From: Paludibaculum fermentans_A
GTDB taxonomy: Bacteria; Acidobacteriota; Terriglobia; Bryobacterales; Bryobacteraceae
Assembly (NCBI RefSeq): GCF_051172195.1
Contig: NZ_JBPJAQ010000001.1
Location: 682,001 to 746,000, forward strand
Direction of reading: 5' to 3'
Length of the DNA: 64,000 nucleotides
The notes beneath the pieces were generated by a model. It saw only the letters and a program-made list of their open reading frames with translations. It made no database searches and was not told the origin of the DNA. The translations under genes and the position numbers were made by a program. This document shows positions 42,457 to 51,579 of the stretch, in pieces (the first letter of the stretch is position 1; each line of letters starts with the position of its first letter).

Positions 42457-44079
42457 ATGCCCCCCACTCAAATCTCCGAAAAGCGCCTCGCTGCCAACCG
42501 AGCCAACGCCCAAAAATCCACCGGTCCGCGCACCGCCGCCGGCAAAGCCAAAGTCTCCGCCAATGCCCGCCGCACCGGAGTCTACAGTGAAGACCACCGC
42601 ATGTCACCGCGCCTCGAAGCCCATTTCCGAGCCATCGCTGAAGCCCGCACCCATGACCTGACAGAACCAACCCTGCGTGCCCTTACTTACGAGTGGCACA
42701 TGCTCCAGGGCCACCTGGTCATCCACGAGAGCCGCGAACGCGCCCTCTTCAACGCCGGTCTCGAATACGGCCGCGGCAACGAAGACATCGCCCGCGACTG
42801 GGTCCTCCGCCAGCACGGCTATATCCAGGCCCTCAACCGTTACTCCGGTTGGATCCAGATGCGCCTCGGCCGCGTCGAAAGCATCATCCTCTCTATCCCA
42901 AACGGCCTGGACCACCTCACCCAACTCCTGTCCCCCAGTCAGCCGGCCGGCCCCGCCGAGACCGAGACCACCCAACCCACCACGAATTCTGAGGGAACAA
43001 ACCCACCAGCCCCAGTCCCGGAGTGTCAGCGACGGGCTACCACCGCGTCTAGAACGGAGTCCCCCAAGTCTCACCAGGCCGCCGAAGCAAACAGAGCCCC
43101 TGCGAACCCCGACCGTCAGGGAGGGGTCCCCACCGCGCAGCGAACCGCGACTGGCAAGAAGCGGGCCAAGGCTACCACCGCGTCTTCAACGCATTCCCCC
43201 AAGCCCCTCCGGTCCCCCAAAACCAGAAAAGCCCCGCTCAGAGCCGCGACTAAAAGGAGCGGGGGAGCCACGCCAAACCTCCAACCAACCACCGAAAAAG
43301 GCCGCGCCCCAATTCGCACTTCCTCAGTCCAGCACGCCCACGCTTCCCGGCCCTGGCTGCACTTCAGCGCCGGCCCGGCGCAGCCCCCGGAAGAACCCAC
43401 CGCGGAAAATGAGGGAACAAAGCCATTCGCAGCCGCCAGCCGAATTCGGGATTCAGCGTCCTCGGCACCCGCCTCTTCCCCAAACCGCCCACTCCCCAAA
43501 CCCGGTCACGGCTTAATGCAGGTTTCATCTATGCCGTATCTCCATCAAACGAAGACCCTCCCAATCCCCACGACTCCACCCGGCTCCAATTTGCTGGCAA
43601 CCCGTCCCCTACAATCTGCCCCGAGGCACGATATGTCAGAAATAACGAAATCCGGGCAGGCCCGCACAAACGGCCACCGCTCGAACGGCCCTGCTACGGC
43701 CGAAACCCATGCCCGCTCCGACAAGGACTCAACCAGGGATAGACACAACGCCACGCTCGACCCTGAACCCGCTCACTCCCCCGGCTTCACGAAGGAAGAC
43801 GAAGCCTCTTTCCGGGAACGCCTGCACTGCCTGAATCTGGACCTCCGCCCCACAAGCCGCCTCGAACAGGCGCTCGTCCACGAACTCTGCGCCATCGAAT
43901 GGTCGATCAACTCCAGGCTCTCCGCCAACACCGGCTGCCTCGACGCCACAACCAGCACCATGGATAAGCTACTCAACACCTCCAACATCTTCTTCCACAG
44001 AGCACACGAACTCGCACGGCTGCAGCGCGCCCGGTGTGAGACGCTGAGCACTCTTTTCGCTCTCCAACACAGGCGGTAG
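42457..44079 (+). CDS. GPRTAAGK-motif protein, possibly a double module with low-complexity middle
   Basis: A 540-residue protein. It begins with the motif ISEKRLAANRANAQKSTGPR followed by TAAGKAKVSANARRTG, the hallmark of a paralogous Acidobacteria/Planctomycetes family of unknown function (often GPKTPEGK...NALKHG). Residues 50-165 are helical. Residues about 170-390 are Pro/Thr/Ser/Lys-rich low complexity with repeated motifs. Residues 400-540 look like the helical half of a second family member (FRERLHCLNLDLRPTSRLEQALVHELCAIEW). It may therefore be a fusion of a complete and a decayed module. Function unknown. Confidence 0.6.
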   Translation: MPPTQISEKRLAANRANAQKSTGPRTAAGKAKVSANARRTGVYSEDHRMSPRLEAHFRAIAEARTHDLTEPTLRALTYEWHMLQGHLVIHESRERALFNAGLEYGRGNEDIARDWVLRQHGYIQALNRYSGWIQMRLGRVESIILSIPNGLDHLTQLLSPSQPAGPAETETTQPTTNSEGTNPPAPVPECQRRATTASRTESPKSHQAAEANRAPANPDRQGGVPTAQRTATGKKRAKATTASSTHSPKPLRSPKTRKAPLRAATKRSGGATPNLQPTTEKGRAPIRTSSVQHAHASRPWLHFSAGPAQPPEEPTAENEGTKPFAAASRIRDSASSAPASSPNRPLPKPGHGLMQVSSMPYLHQTKTLPIPTTPPGSNLLATRPLQSAPRHDMSEITKSGQARTNGHRSNGPATAETHARSDKDSTRDRHNATLDPEPAHSPGFTKEDEASFRERLHCLNLDLRPTSRLEQALVHELCAIEWSINSRLSANTGCLDATTSTMDKLLNTSNIFFHRAHELARLQRARCETLSTLFALQHRR

Positions 44080-44631
44080 GCGGTCGCCAGGCCGCAGGCG
44101 GCACTCAGTCCCTCGAAAACTGCCTGGGGTCGTGGCCCGCGGACACCTGGACACGCTCTTTGAAAACTAAACCGTTGTAGATGTGGAAGCGGCCCCTCCC
44201 TCACCCGGAGGGGCCGGTCGCTCCCACAAGCTCCCCCGCGAAGAAGCAACCCTGCATGGATCAATTTCGCGAGACGCTGTGCGCGGCACGCCGGATGCAC
44301 AGCCTTTTCATCAGGTCGAGCACCCTGGGGATGTGCCGCCGCTGCGCTTCCTCCAACGCATCCGGCGAGTAAATAACCACCGGCTCAGCCGGGCGCCTCC
44401 CATTGTTAGCGAGCCGATACCAGCCGCTTCGCGGCGATGGGCGCACTCCGCCGCGACGGCGCCCTTCACGCTAATTCATGAGGCGTCGAAACGGAATTCT
44501 CCAAGGTCACGAGATAGCGTTTCGAGTACCGCGCTCTCATGCCCGGCAAGTGCCCTCCAGCCACACCCTTCCGGGCAGGCAGGGCGGCTCTGGCTCATTG
44601 GCTGCCCGCTTGCATGATGCATTACGTGGAA
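44080..44631. other. Gene-free stretch with strong hairpin
   Basis: There is no coding region I can support over about 550 bases. A perfect 10-bp stem (CGGCCCCTCC...GGAGGGGCCG, 44190-44199 and 44207-44216, 7-base loop) could terminate the upstream gene. Confidence 0.45.
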
Positions 44632-45573
44632 ATGACAAACCTGTCTGCACCCAACCACGGAGCTTGGGGCATTATCCTCGCCGGGGGTGACGGTACTCGC
44701 CTGCGGCCTCTGACAGTCAACATCGAAGGGGATCAACGCCCGAAGCAATTCTGCCGGGTTCTCGGCACCCAGAGCCTCTTCGCCGAGACACGGCGCCGCA
44801 TGGCCCCGCTGTTTGACCGGACTAGAATCGTAGCGGTCGTCACAAAGAAGCACGAGGCCTACTATCAGAATCAACTCGCCACCATGCCTGACACCGCCCT
44901 CCTGGTGCAGCCTCTCAACCGCGGAACCGGCGTTGCCATTGCCTCCGCAATCCTGATGCTTCGCGAGTTGGACGATGATGCCGTCGCCGCCTTCTTCCCC
45001 TCCGATCACTACTACGGCAACGAACCAGCATTTCTGAGAGCCGTTCACACCGGCCTGCAGGTTGCCAGGGAGAACCCGGACATGCTGGTGCTGCTCGGCG
45101 CTACGCCGGCCCATTCAGAAACGGGGTACGGATGGATAGAAACTGAGCCGTTGGCCGCACCCCCTTCCAATTCCGTCCCTGCCCGCGTTCGCCACTTCTG
45201 GGAGAAGCCGGATCTGCCATCGGTCCAGAAACTTCTTCGGCTGGGCTGTCTTTGGAACACCTCCGTGACCATCGGACGCGTCAGCGCATTCATCAAAGTG
45301 CTGTGCGCGGCGGTGCCCAAGACCGTCCTGAGCTTGTCCCTGGGCACCATGGACGGAGACTTGAGCGCGTCGTACCGGGCTGTTCTCCCCGTCCATTTCT
45401 CGCGCGATGTTCTGGCTTCTCAACCGGAGCATCTGCTGGTGATTCGGGACGCGGCCTCGCGCTGGACTGACCTCGGGAGCCCAAGCCGTGTGCTGGAAAC
45501 GATCGCGTGTGAAGGGCTTGCCCCGCATTGGCTGGAGCGGGTGGGTAGCCTCTATCTGCCGCTGGCAGGCTAA
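44632..45573 (+). CDS. Mannose-1-phosphate guanylyltransferase-like nucleotidyltransferase
   Basis: A 313-residue protein; ATG codons at 44614, 44617 and 44632 are possible starts and I favour the last, which precedes the conserved region closely. GIILAGGDGTRLRPLTVNIEG followed by RPKQFC is the pyrophosphorylase signature. FFPSDHYY provides the metal-binding Asp, GYGWIE follows, and the FWEKP motif matches GDP-mannose pyrophosphorylases. It makes GDP-mannose from GTP and mannose-1-phosphate for glycan synthesis. The cupin isomerase domain of bifunctional ManC is absent. It stands alone and converges on the GntR gene with a 20-base gap. Confidence 0.8.
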   Translation: MTNLSAPNHGAWGIILAGGDGTRLRPLTVNIEGDQRPKQFCRVLGTQSLFAETRRRMAPLFDRTRIVAVVTKKHEAYYQNQLATMPDTALLVQPLNRGTGVAIASAILMLRELDDDAVAAFFPSDHYYGNEPAFLRAVHTGLQVARENPDMLVLLGATPAHSETGYGWIETEPLAAPPSNSVPARVRHFWEKPDLPSVQKLLRLGCLWNTSVTIGRVSAFIKVLCAAVPKTVLSLSLGTMDGDLSASYRAVLPVHFSRDVLASQPEHLLVIRDAASRWTDLGSPSRVLETIACEGLAPHWLERVGSLYLPLAG

Positions 45574-45593
45574 CCGGGTTTACCCCCTGGCCT

Positions 45594-46301
45594 TCACCCG
45601 TCCAGCCGCGTAGTCGAAAGGAACCCGAACAATTCGGCCGACGCCCTCGGACTTTCATCCTGCAGGAAGGGCTCATACGAAGCCGTGGCGCCACGCTGGA
45701 AGGCCTCACTGATGCGCGCCGCGTCCTTGCTCCGCAGCGCCTCGATCAAAGGTGTGTGGCTCGCCACCACCGCATGCAGCTTGTGCAGACCGTGGCTGCG
45801 CATGATGCTGATGAACGCGAACAGCGGCACCGTGACGAGCTCCAGCAGGCCGCACAGTGTCTCGTTCCCCGAACACTGCCAGATGTAGCGGTGGAACTCC
45901 AGGTCCGCTTGCGCCGCCTCGTAGTAACGGTCCGACTCGACACTGTCACCCAGAACGTTCAGCCTGCGCTCCAGTTCCTCGAAATCGGCGGCAGTCATTC
46001 GCTCCGCCGCGGCTCGCGCCGCCATCACCTCCAGCAGGGCCCGCAAGCCCAGCCGTTCCCGCACGTCCTTCGGGGATAACCGGGTCACCGAAGTGCCCAG
46101 GTTGCGGCGCCTGGTCACCAGCCCCGCATGCTCAAGCCGCTGCAGCGCTTCCCGCACCGTAGCCTGGCTTACCTGGAGCTCCCGCGCCAACGTGAGCTCC
46201 CGCAAGGGAGCGCCCGGGGCGAGCTTGCCCTCAAAGATCGATTCCCGCAACTGACGAGCCACTTCAGAGACTCGCGAAGAGGCCTTCACTGTACCGGTCA
46301 C
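45594..46301 (-). CDS. GntR-family (FCD) regulator, probable regulator of the sialic-acid locus
   Basis: A 235-residue protein. The N-terminal winged HTH (VARQLRESIFEGKLAPGAPLRELTLARELQVSQATVREALQRLE) is followed by an FCD ligand domain (LRALLEVMAARAAAERM...DLEFHRYIWQCSGNETL), with metal-binding His and Asp candidates in DLEFHRYI and ASHTPLIEAL. NanR of sialic-acid operons belongs to this subfamily, and the gene is divergent from the TonB-sialidase-lyase cluster, so a NanR-like role is likely. The intergenic region has ATCGAT-based repeats. Confidence 0.82.
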   Translation of the reverse strand: MTGTVKASSRVSEVARQLRESIFEGKLAPGAPLRELTLARELQVSQATVREALQRLEHAGLVTRRRNLGTSVTRLSPKDVRERLGLRALLEVMAARAAAERMTAADFEELERRLNVLGDSVESDRYYEAAQADLEFHRYIWQCSGNETLCGLLELVTVPLFAFISIMRSHGLHKLHAVVASHTPLIEALRSKDAARISEAFQRGATASYEPFLQDESPRASAELFGFLSTTRLDG

Positions 46302-46357
46302 GGGGATGAGGCTACCACACCGCAGCCACCCGATTCAATGATCGATGCAAGTTTCGG

Positions 46358-46385
46358 TTGACTTATCGATGTTGTTATCGATAAT
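46358..46385 (+). promoter_or_regulatory. Promoter TTGACT-N16-GATAAT with repeated TTATCGAT element
   Basis: TTGACT at 46358-46363 and GATAAT at 46380-46385 are 16 bases apart. Two direct copies of TTATCGAT (46363-46370 and 46375-46382) lie in the spacer and overlap the -10. They are the likely operator for the GntR regulator, about 70 bases before the TonB receptor start. Confidence 0.6.
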
Positions 46386-46452
46386 TAGACAAGTGGCCTT
46401 GCTGCGGCAGCCAACCGCGTTCGGAGCGTCGCCCGCCACGAAGGAGATAACC

Positions 46453-49400
46453 ATGCAGTTCGCATTGCGAGGACGAGGCGCCAGCGCTGCTCTTGCGCTG
46501 ATCCTGGGCCTGATGGCAGCCAGCCTGGCCCAGGCACAGATTGGCGGCGGATCCATCATTGGGACGGTCCGCGACCCCAGCGCCGCGCCCGTGCCCGGAG
46601 TCCGCGTTGTCGCCCACAATCAGGACACGAACGAAGAGCGCTCAGTCACCACCAATGCCGAGGGCTACTACGAGTTCCCCCTGCTCGCCGCCGGACCTTA
46701 CCGCATCCGCGCCGAGGCGCAAGGCTTCAACGTGGTGCAGGGTGCCGTGTTCACGCTCTCCACCGGAACCCGCCCCCGCATTGACCTCGCCCTCACCGTG
46801 GGCGCCGTCAGCGAGAAGATCGACGTCAGCGCCACCGCCCCTCAAATCAACACCACCACCACTGACCTGGGCGTCGTCATGACCCGTACGCGGGCCGACG
46901 AGCTACCGTTGAATGGCCGCAACTTCCAGGAACTGGTGAGCCTGCAGGCCGGTGTGGTCTCTTCTCCCTCCAGCGGAGCGGGCGGCCGTGGCGGCATCTC
47001 GTTCCACGGTTCCACCGCCCTGGGCACCAACATGATGCTCGACGGTGTCGATATGTCCTTCGGCGAAGTGAATGGCGCCGCCAGCTTCCAGTCCGCCGGC
47101 GGCGGCGGTACCCTCATCAACACCGTCAGCGTCGAGGCCATCCAGGAGTTCAAATCCACCGCCAGCGCCTCGTCTGCGGAGTATGGCCGCGCCGGCGGAG
47201 GTGTCCTGAACATCACCACCCGCTCCGGCTCCAACGACTGGCACGGCACGCTGTTCGAGTTCTTCCGCAACGACAAGCTGAACGCCAACGACTTCTTCTC
47301 CAACAAGAACAAACTGGGCAAGTCGCCCCTGCGCTGGAATCAGTTCGGAGGCAATCTGGCCGGCCCCATCAAGCGTGACAAGGTCTTCTTCTTCTTCAAC
47401 TACGAAGGAGCAAAGGTGCGTCGCCAATCACAAGTCACCGGCAACGTGCCCACGGAGGCGCTGCTGGTGCAGTTGACGCCGGAGCTCCGCAATACCCTCA
47501 CCACCATCCTCCCGGCCCCCACCAACGCCACGTCGAATCCGCTCATCGGACAGCACGTCCGCAACGACCGTTCCACCAACGACGAACAGACCTTCCTCAC
47601 CCGCGTCGACGTCCTTCTGGGCCAGCAGCGGCTGGTCGTCCGGCATAGCTACAACAATCAGGACTACGCCACCCCCAGCCTCTCGCCCACCATGCCCACC
47701 ACTTACCCCATGCGCTATCAGAACGCCGTGGTGGAGCACACCACGAACCTCGGCGCCACCATGCTGAATGAGCTCCGCCTGGGCTTCAACCGCGTCGACC
47801 TGTTCCGCAATCCGGCGAACTTCGACAAGATCCCCGCCTACATCAGCGTGCAGGGCATCAACGCCTCGATGTCCAACTTCATCCACTTCCTGCCCACCAC
47901 TTACTCCGTCGCGGACAACTTCACCATCCTGCGCGGCCGCCATTCCATCAAGATGGGCGTGGATCTGCGCGAAGTGCGCAGCGTTCGCTACCAGGGCGGT
48001 CCGCCGTCCTACAGCTACACCACGACCGCGGACATCATTGCCCAGCGGCCCGTCTCGGTCGGCCTCTCCTTCACCACCAGCAAGGGTCTGCGGACTCTCA
48101 ATACCGGCTTCTACATTCAGGACGACTGGCGCCTCTCGCCCAAGCTTCAGGTGAACCTCGGCGTGCGCTACGAATACTCGCCTCCACTGCGCGGCGGCTT
48201 CAATGTCAACAGTTCCGATCCCTACGGCGCCTATAACGCCGCCCAGGCGCCCATGTTCGCTTCGGACCGCAACGACTTCGGGCCGCGCATGGGCCTGGTC
48301 TGGACCCCCGACGCCTCGCAGCGCACCGTCGTCCGCCTGGGCGGCGCGGTCAGCTACATCATGCCGCAGGCCATCCACTACTACGACATGGCGTTCATCA
48401 GCCCCAAGCTCTCCGGCGTGTCCAGCTTCGCCGCCGCCGACGTCCCGGCGTCTTACCTCATCTATCCCAACGCCATCGCCTTCCAGACGCTCATCCAGAA
48501 CAACCCGGATCTGCTGCCGCCCAGCATGAAGCTCTCGCGCAGCGTCGCCGACTACAACCGCCGCGACACCTATGTCGGCATGTGGAACCTGGCCGTACAG
48601 CGGCAGGTCTCCAAGACCCTGGCCCTGCAGGTTGCCTATGTGGGCCAGCGCACCATCAAGCTGATCTCCGTCCGGCCGCTGAATCTCGTAAACCCCGCCA
48701 CTGGCGCCCGGCCAGTCACCAGCCTGGGCCAGGTGAACTTCGAGGAGAATGCAGCCAACATCACCTACAACTCCCTGGAACTCTCAGCGAACCAGAAGCT
48801 CTGGCATGGACTGAACTACGACGCCTACTTCACGCTTGCCGACGGCCGCGGCTACTATGCTCCGGACGACACCATCACCTTCACCGGCGGCGGACTCCAG
48901 GATCCCTTGAACATTGCCGGCTCCACCGGACCTCTCCAGGGGCTCTCCAAGCGCGTCTTCCGCAACATCTTCAGCTACACGATTCCCGGCGGCACCCACC
49001 TCCAGAACCGTGTCCTGCGCGGCGCGCTCAGCGGCTGGACGCTGCGCTCCATCATCGGCTGGCGCTCCGGCCTGCCCTTGAACCTGACCTCGGGCAACGA
49101 TTTCGTCGGCAGCGGCCGCAGCGCCGGACAGCGGCCCGACGTCGTGGCAGGGGTGGATCCCTACATCGGCAGCCACGAAACGCAGGTGTGGCTGAATGCC
49201 GCCGCCTTCAGCACCACCGGCCCCAAGGCGGAAAAGCGCTATGGCAATCTCGGCTACTACGCCCTGCGCGGTCCCTCGGCCTTCACCATGGATTCCGGCC
49301 TCCACAAAACCTTCAATCTGACGGAAGCGCAACGCCTCACCGTCCGCCTCGAATCCTTCAACACCCTCAATCACACTACACTGGGGAATCCGAATACGAC

Positions 49401-49482
49401 GCTCAACAGCGCCACCTTCGGCCTCATCACCGGAGCGGGCTCCCAGCGCCTCTACCAGGTTGCCTTGAAATATGTCTTCTAA
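46453..49482 (+). CDS. TonB-dependent receptor, Oar-like with carboxypeptidase-regulatory domain
   Basis: A 1,009-residue protein from the ATG at 46453 with AAGGAGATAA upstream. The signal peptide (ALALILGLMAASLAQAQ) is followed by a carboxypeptidase-regulatory-like beta domain (GTVRDPSAAPVPGVRVVAHN, about 30-110), a plug domain (ELPLNGRNFQELVSLQAGV, about 150-290) and an outer-membrane barrel ending in the aromatic LKYVF. Acidobacteria carry many such receptors for large substrates. No classic TonB box was found. Its position directly before sialidase and lyase genes suggests uptake of sialic-acid-containing glycans. It overlaps the sialidase gene by 11 bases. Confidence 0.88.
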   Translation: MQFALRGRGASAALALILGLMAASLAQAQIGGGSIIGTVRDPSAAPVPGVRVVAHNQDTNEERSVTTNAEGYYEFPLLAAGPYRIRAEAQGFNVVQGAVFTLSTGTRPRIDLALTVGAVSEKIDVSATAPQINTTTTDLGVVMTRTRADELPLNGRNFQELVSLQAGVVSSPSSGAGGRGGISFHGSTALGTNMMLDGVDMSFGEVNGAASFQSAGGGGTLINTVSVEAIQEFKSTASASSAEYGRAGGGVLNITTRSGSNDWHGTLFEFFRNDKLNANDFFSNKNKLGKSPLRWNQFGGNLAGPIKRDKVFFFFNYEGAKVRRQSQVTGNVPTEALLVQLTPELRNTLTTILPAPTNATSNPLIGQHVRNDRSTNDEQTFLTRVDVLLGQQRLVVRHSYNNQDYATPSLSPTMPTTYPMRYQNAVVEHTTNLGATMLNELRLGFNRVDLFRNPANFDKIPAYISVQGINASMSNFIHFLPTTYSVADNFTILRGRHSIKMGVDLREVRSVRYQGGPPSYSYTTTADIIAQRPVSVGLSFTTSKGLRTLNTGFYIQDDWRLSPKLQVNLGVRYEYSPPLRGGFNVNSSDPYGAYNAAQAPMFASDRNDFGPRMGLVWTPDASQRTVVRLGGAVSYIMPQAIHYYDMAFISPKLSGVSSFAAADVPASYLIYPNAIAFQTLIQNNPDLLPPSMKLSRSVADYNRRDTYVGMWNLAVQRQVSKTLALQVAYVGQRTIKLISVRPLNLVNPATGARPVTSLGQVNFEENAANITYNSLELSANQKLWHGLNYDAYFTLADGRGYYAPDDTITFTGGGLQDPLNIAGSTGPLQGLSKRVFRNIFSYTIPGGTHLQNRVLRGALSGWTLRSIIGWRSGLPLNLTSGNDFVGSGRSAGQRPDVVAGVDPYIGSHETQVWLNAAAFSTTGPKAEKRYGNLGYYALRGPSAFTMDSGLHKTFNLTEAQRLTVRLESFNTLNHTTLGNPNTTLNSATFGLITGAGSQRLYQVALKYVF

Positions 49483-50677
49483 AACCACATCCAGGCGCTC
49501 CGTTCTCGCCGCCCTCGGCGCAGCCGGCCTCGCCCGGCTCGCTACCGCCGCCCCACCGGAGCCTGCCTACACCGATCTCTTCGAAGCGGGCCAGGGCGGC
49601 TACGCGCTCTACCGCATTCCGGGCATCGTCGTCACCCGCAAAGGCACGGTCCTGGCCTATGCCGAGGCCCGCCGTTACAAGGGCAGCGACTGGGACGACA
49701 ACGACCTCGTCCTGCGCCGCTCCACCGACGGCGGACGGACGTTCAGCCCGCCTCAGATGCTGCCGCGCGTACCGGGTCCCACCGAACGCAATCCCGTGGC
49801 GATCGAACGCAAACAGGGCCAGCCGGAGTGGCGCACTTACAACAACCCCGCGGCCATCGCCACGCGCGACGGCAAGGTCCACCTGCTCTTCTGCGTCGAG
49901 TACATGCGCGTGTTCTATACGCGCAGCGATGACGATGGACAGACCTTCTCCACGCCCGTCGAGATCACCGCCGCGCTGGAGCCCCTGCGTAAGCAATACG
50001 CCTGGCGCGCCGTCGCTACCGGACCGGGCCACGGCCTGGAACTGAAGCGCGGCCGCCTCATCGTGCCCGTGTGGATCGCGCTGGGCACCGCCGGCAACGG
50101 CCATGGCCCCTCTGTCAACACCACCATCTATAGCGACGACCACGGCCGCACCTGGCAGGCCGGAGAACTCGCCGTAGCCAGAAGCGAGGAGTTCCCCAGT
50201 GCCAACGAGACCGTGCTGGTGGAGCGGGCCGACGGCAGTGTCATGATGAATGTCCGCACCGCTGCCCCGCGCAACCGCCGCACCATCGCCACCAGCCAGG
50301 ATGGCATCTCGAAGTGGTCTCAGCCCCGCTTCGACGAGACCCTCACCGACCCCATCTGCGCCGCCGGCCTCCTGCGCCTGCCCCGCGGCAAGCAGCGCCC
50401 GCTCTTTGTCTTCTCCAATCCCGACAGCGTCACCAGGGCCGACGGCAAGCCCCTGCCGGGGAAAGACCGCCGCAACCTCACCCTGCGGTTGAGCAAAGAC
50501 GAAGGCGCCACCTGGAGCAGCGCGCGCGTGCTGGAGCCCGGCCCGTCCGCCTACTCCGATCTCGCCGCCCTCCCGGACGGTACTATTCTGTGCCTCTATG
50601 AGGTGACCACCTCCGCCGGCGCGCGGCTGCTCCGGTTGGCCCGCCTCCGCGCGGAATGGATCGAGGCCGCGAACTAG
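49472..50677 (+). CDS. Exo-sialidase (neuraminidase), Tat-exported
   Basis: A 401-residue protein. The N-terminus has a twin-arginine signal (SRRSVLAALGAAGLA). YALYRIPGIVV (residues 44-54) holds the RIP motif with the substrate-binding Arg. Asp-box repeats occur at RRSTDGGRTFS (82-92), TRSDDDGQTFS, YSDDHGRTWQ and LSKDEGATWS. This is the six-bladed GH33-type fold; it releases terminal sialic acid from glycans outside the cytoplasm. It overlaps the TonB receptor and precedes the aldolase, so released sugar probably feeds the downstream genes. Confidence 0.88.
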   Translation: MSSKTTSRRSVLAALGAAGLARLATAAPPEPAYTDLFEAGQGGYALYRIPGIVVTRKGTVLAYAEARRYKGSDWDDNDLVLRRSTDGGRTFSPPQMLPRVPGPTERNPVAIERKQGQPEWRTYNNPAAIATRDGKVHLLFCVEYMRVFYTRSDDDGQTFSTPVEITAALEPLRKQYAWRAVATGPGHGLELKRGRLIVPVWIALGTAGNGHGPSVNTTIYSDDHGRTWQAGELAVARSEEFPSANETVLVERADGSVMMNVRTAAPRNRRTIATSQDGISKWSQPRFDETLTDPICAAGLLRLPRGKQRPLFVFSNPDSVTRADGKPLPGKDRRNLTLRLSKDEGATWSSARVLEPGPSAYSDLAALPDGTILCLYEVTTSAGARLLRLARLRAEWIEAAN

Positions 50678-50700
50678 CCACCAGACGAAATGACATCCCA

Positions 50701-51579
50701 ATGAACCTCCCTCTAAAGGGCATACTCCCTGCCCTGGTCACACCCCTTCACGACGACCTGACCCTCGATACGCCCGCACTGGAAAAGCTGCTGGCTCATG
50801 TCTATGAAGCCGGCTGCCACGGCGTCTACGTCTGCGGCAGCACCGGCGAAGGACAGTTGCTGGACGCTGCTACGCGCCGCCGCATCGTGGAGATCGCGGC
50901 GCGCCATACGCCGCCCGGCCGGCAGATGATTGTGCACGTCGGAGCCTGGTCGCCGCGCGAATCACAGGAACTGGCACGGCATGCGGAACAGCACGGCGCC
51001 GCCGCCATCAGTTGCCTGCGCCCCCAGAACACCTCGTTCCCCGAGACGCTGGAGCACTATCGAGCCCTGGCCGCGGTCACCGCTCTTCCCTTCCTCGCCT
51101 ACTACTTCCCGGCCCAGGCGGGCGGCACCATGAGCCTCTCGGAACTGGAGCAGCTCTGCGCCCTGCCCGGCATCGTGGGCCTCAAGTTCACCGACTATGA
51201 CCTGTTCACCCTTTCGCTGCTAGTGCGCCAGGGCAAGACCGTCTTCCACGGCCGCGACGAGATGCTGGTGGCCGGCTTCCTGATGGGCGCGTGCGGCGGC
51301 ATCGGCTCCATCTACAACATCGTGCCGGAATGGTTCGTACAACTCTACGATCTTGCCTGCGAGGGACGCTGGGCCGAGGCGCGCGAGTTGCAGGACCGCA
51401 TCAACGACCTCATCCGGATCCTGGTCTCCTTCCCCTTCATGCCAGCCCTGAAACGGACGCTGGACTGGCAGGGCCTGCCTTGCGGAGCGGCGTTGGCGCC
51501 GCGCATCCCGCTGACAGCGCACGAAGACGCCCGGCTCATCGCAGCCCTGGAAGCGCTGCCCGGCTTGCCGAAGGTATGA
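50701..51579 (+). CDS. N-acetylneuraminate lyase-like DapA-family aldolase
   Basis: A 292-residue protein from the ATG at 50701. It shows ALVTPLHDDLTLDTPAL, YVCGSTGEGQLLD (GSTGE at 46-50, the carboxylate-binding loop, with GST rather than GTT as in sialate lyases), LAYYFPAQ (catalytic Tyr) and GIVGLKFTDYDLF (Schiff-base Lys 162). It should split N-acetylneuraminate into N-acetylmannosamine and pyruvate. The genomic context with sialidase favours this over dihydrodipicolinate synthase. Its stop overlaps the next start by 4 bases. Confidence 0.82.
   Translation: MNLPLKGILPALVTPLHDDLTLDTPALEKLLAHVYEAGCHGVYVCGSTGEGQLLDAATRRRIVEIAARHTPPGRQMIVHVGAWSPRESQELARHAEQHGAAAISCLRPQNTSFPETLEHYRALAAVTALPFLAYYFPAQAGGTMSLSELEQLCALPGIVGLKFTDYDLFTLSLLVRQGKTVFHGRDEMLVAGFLMGACGGIGSIYNIVPEWFVQLYDLACEGRWAEARELQDRINDLIRILVSFPFMPALKRTLDWQGLPCGAALAPRIPLTAHEDARLIAALEALPGLPKV

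Noticed and set aside
50701..51579. Dihydrodipicolinate synthase (DapA)
   Set aside because: The carboxylate loop reads GSTGE and the neighbours are sialidase and Kelch genes, which favour a sialate-lyase-type aldolase.
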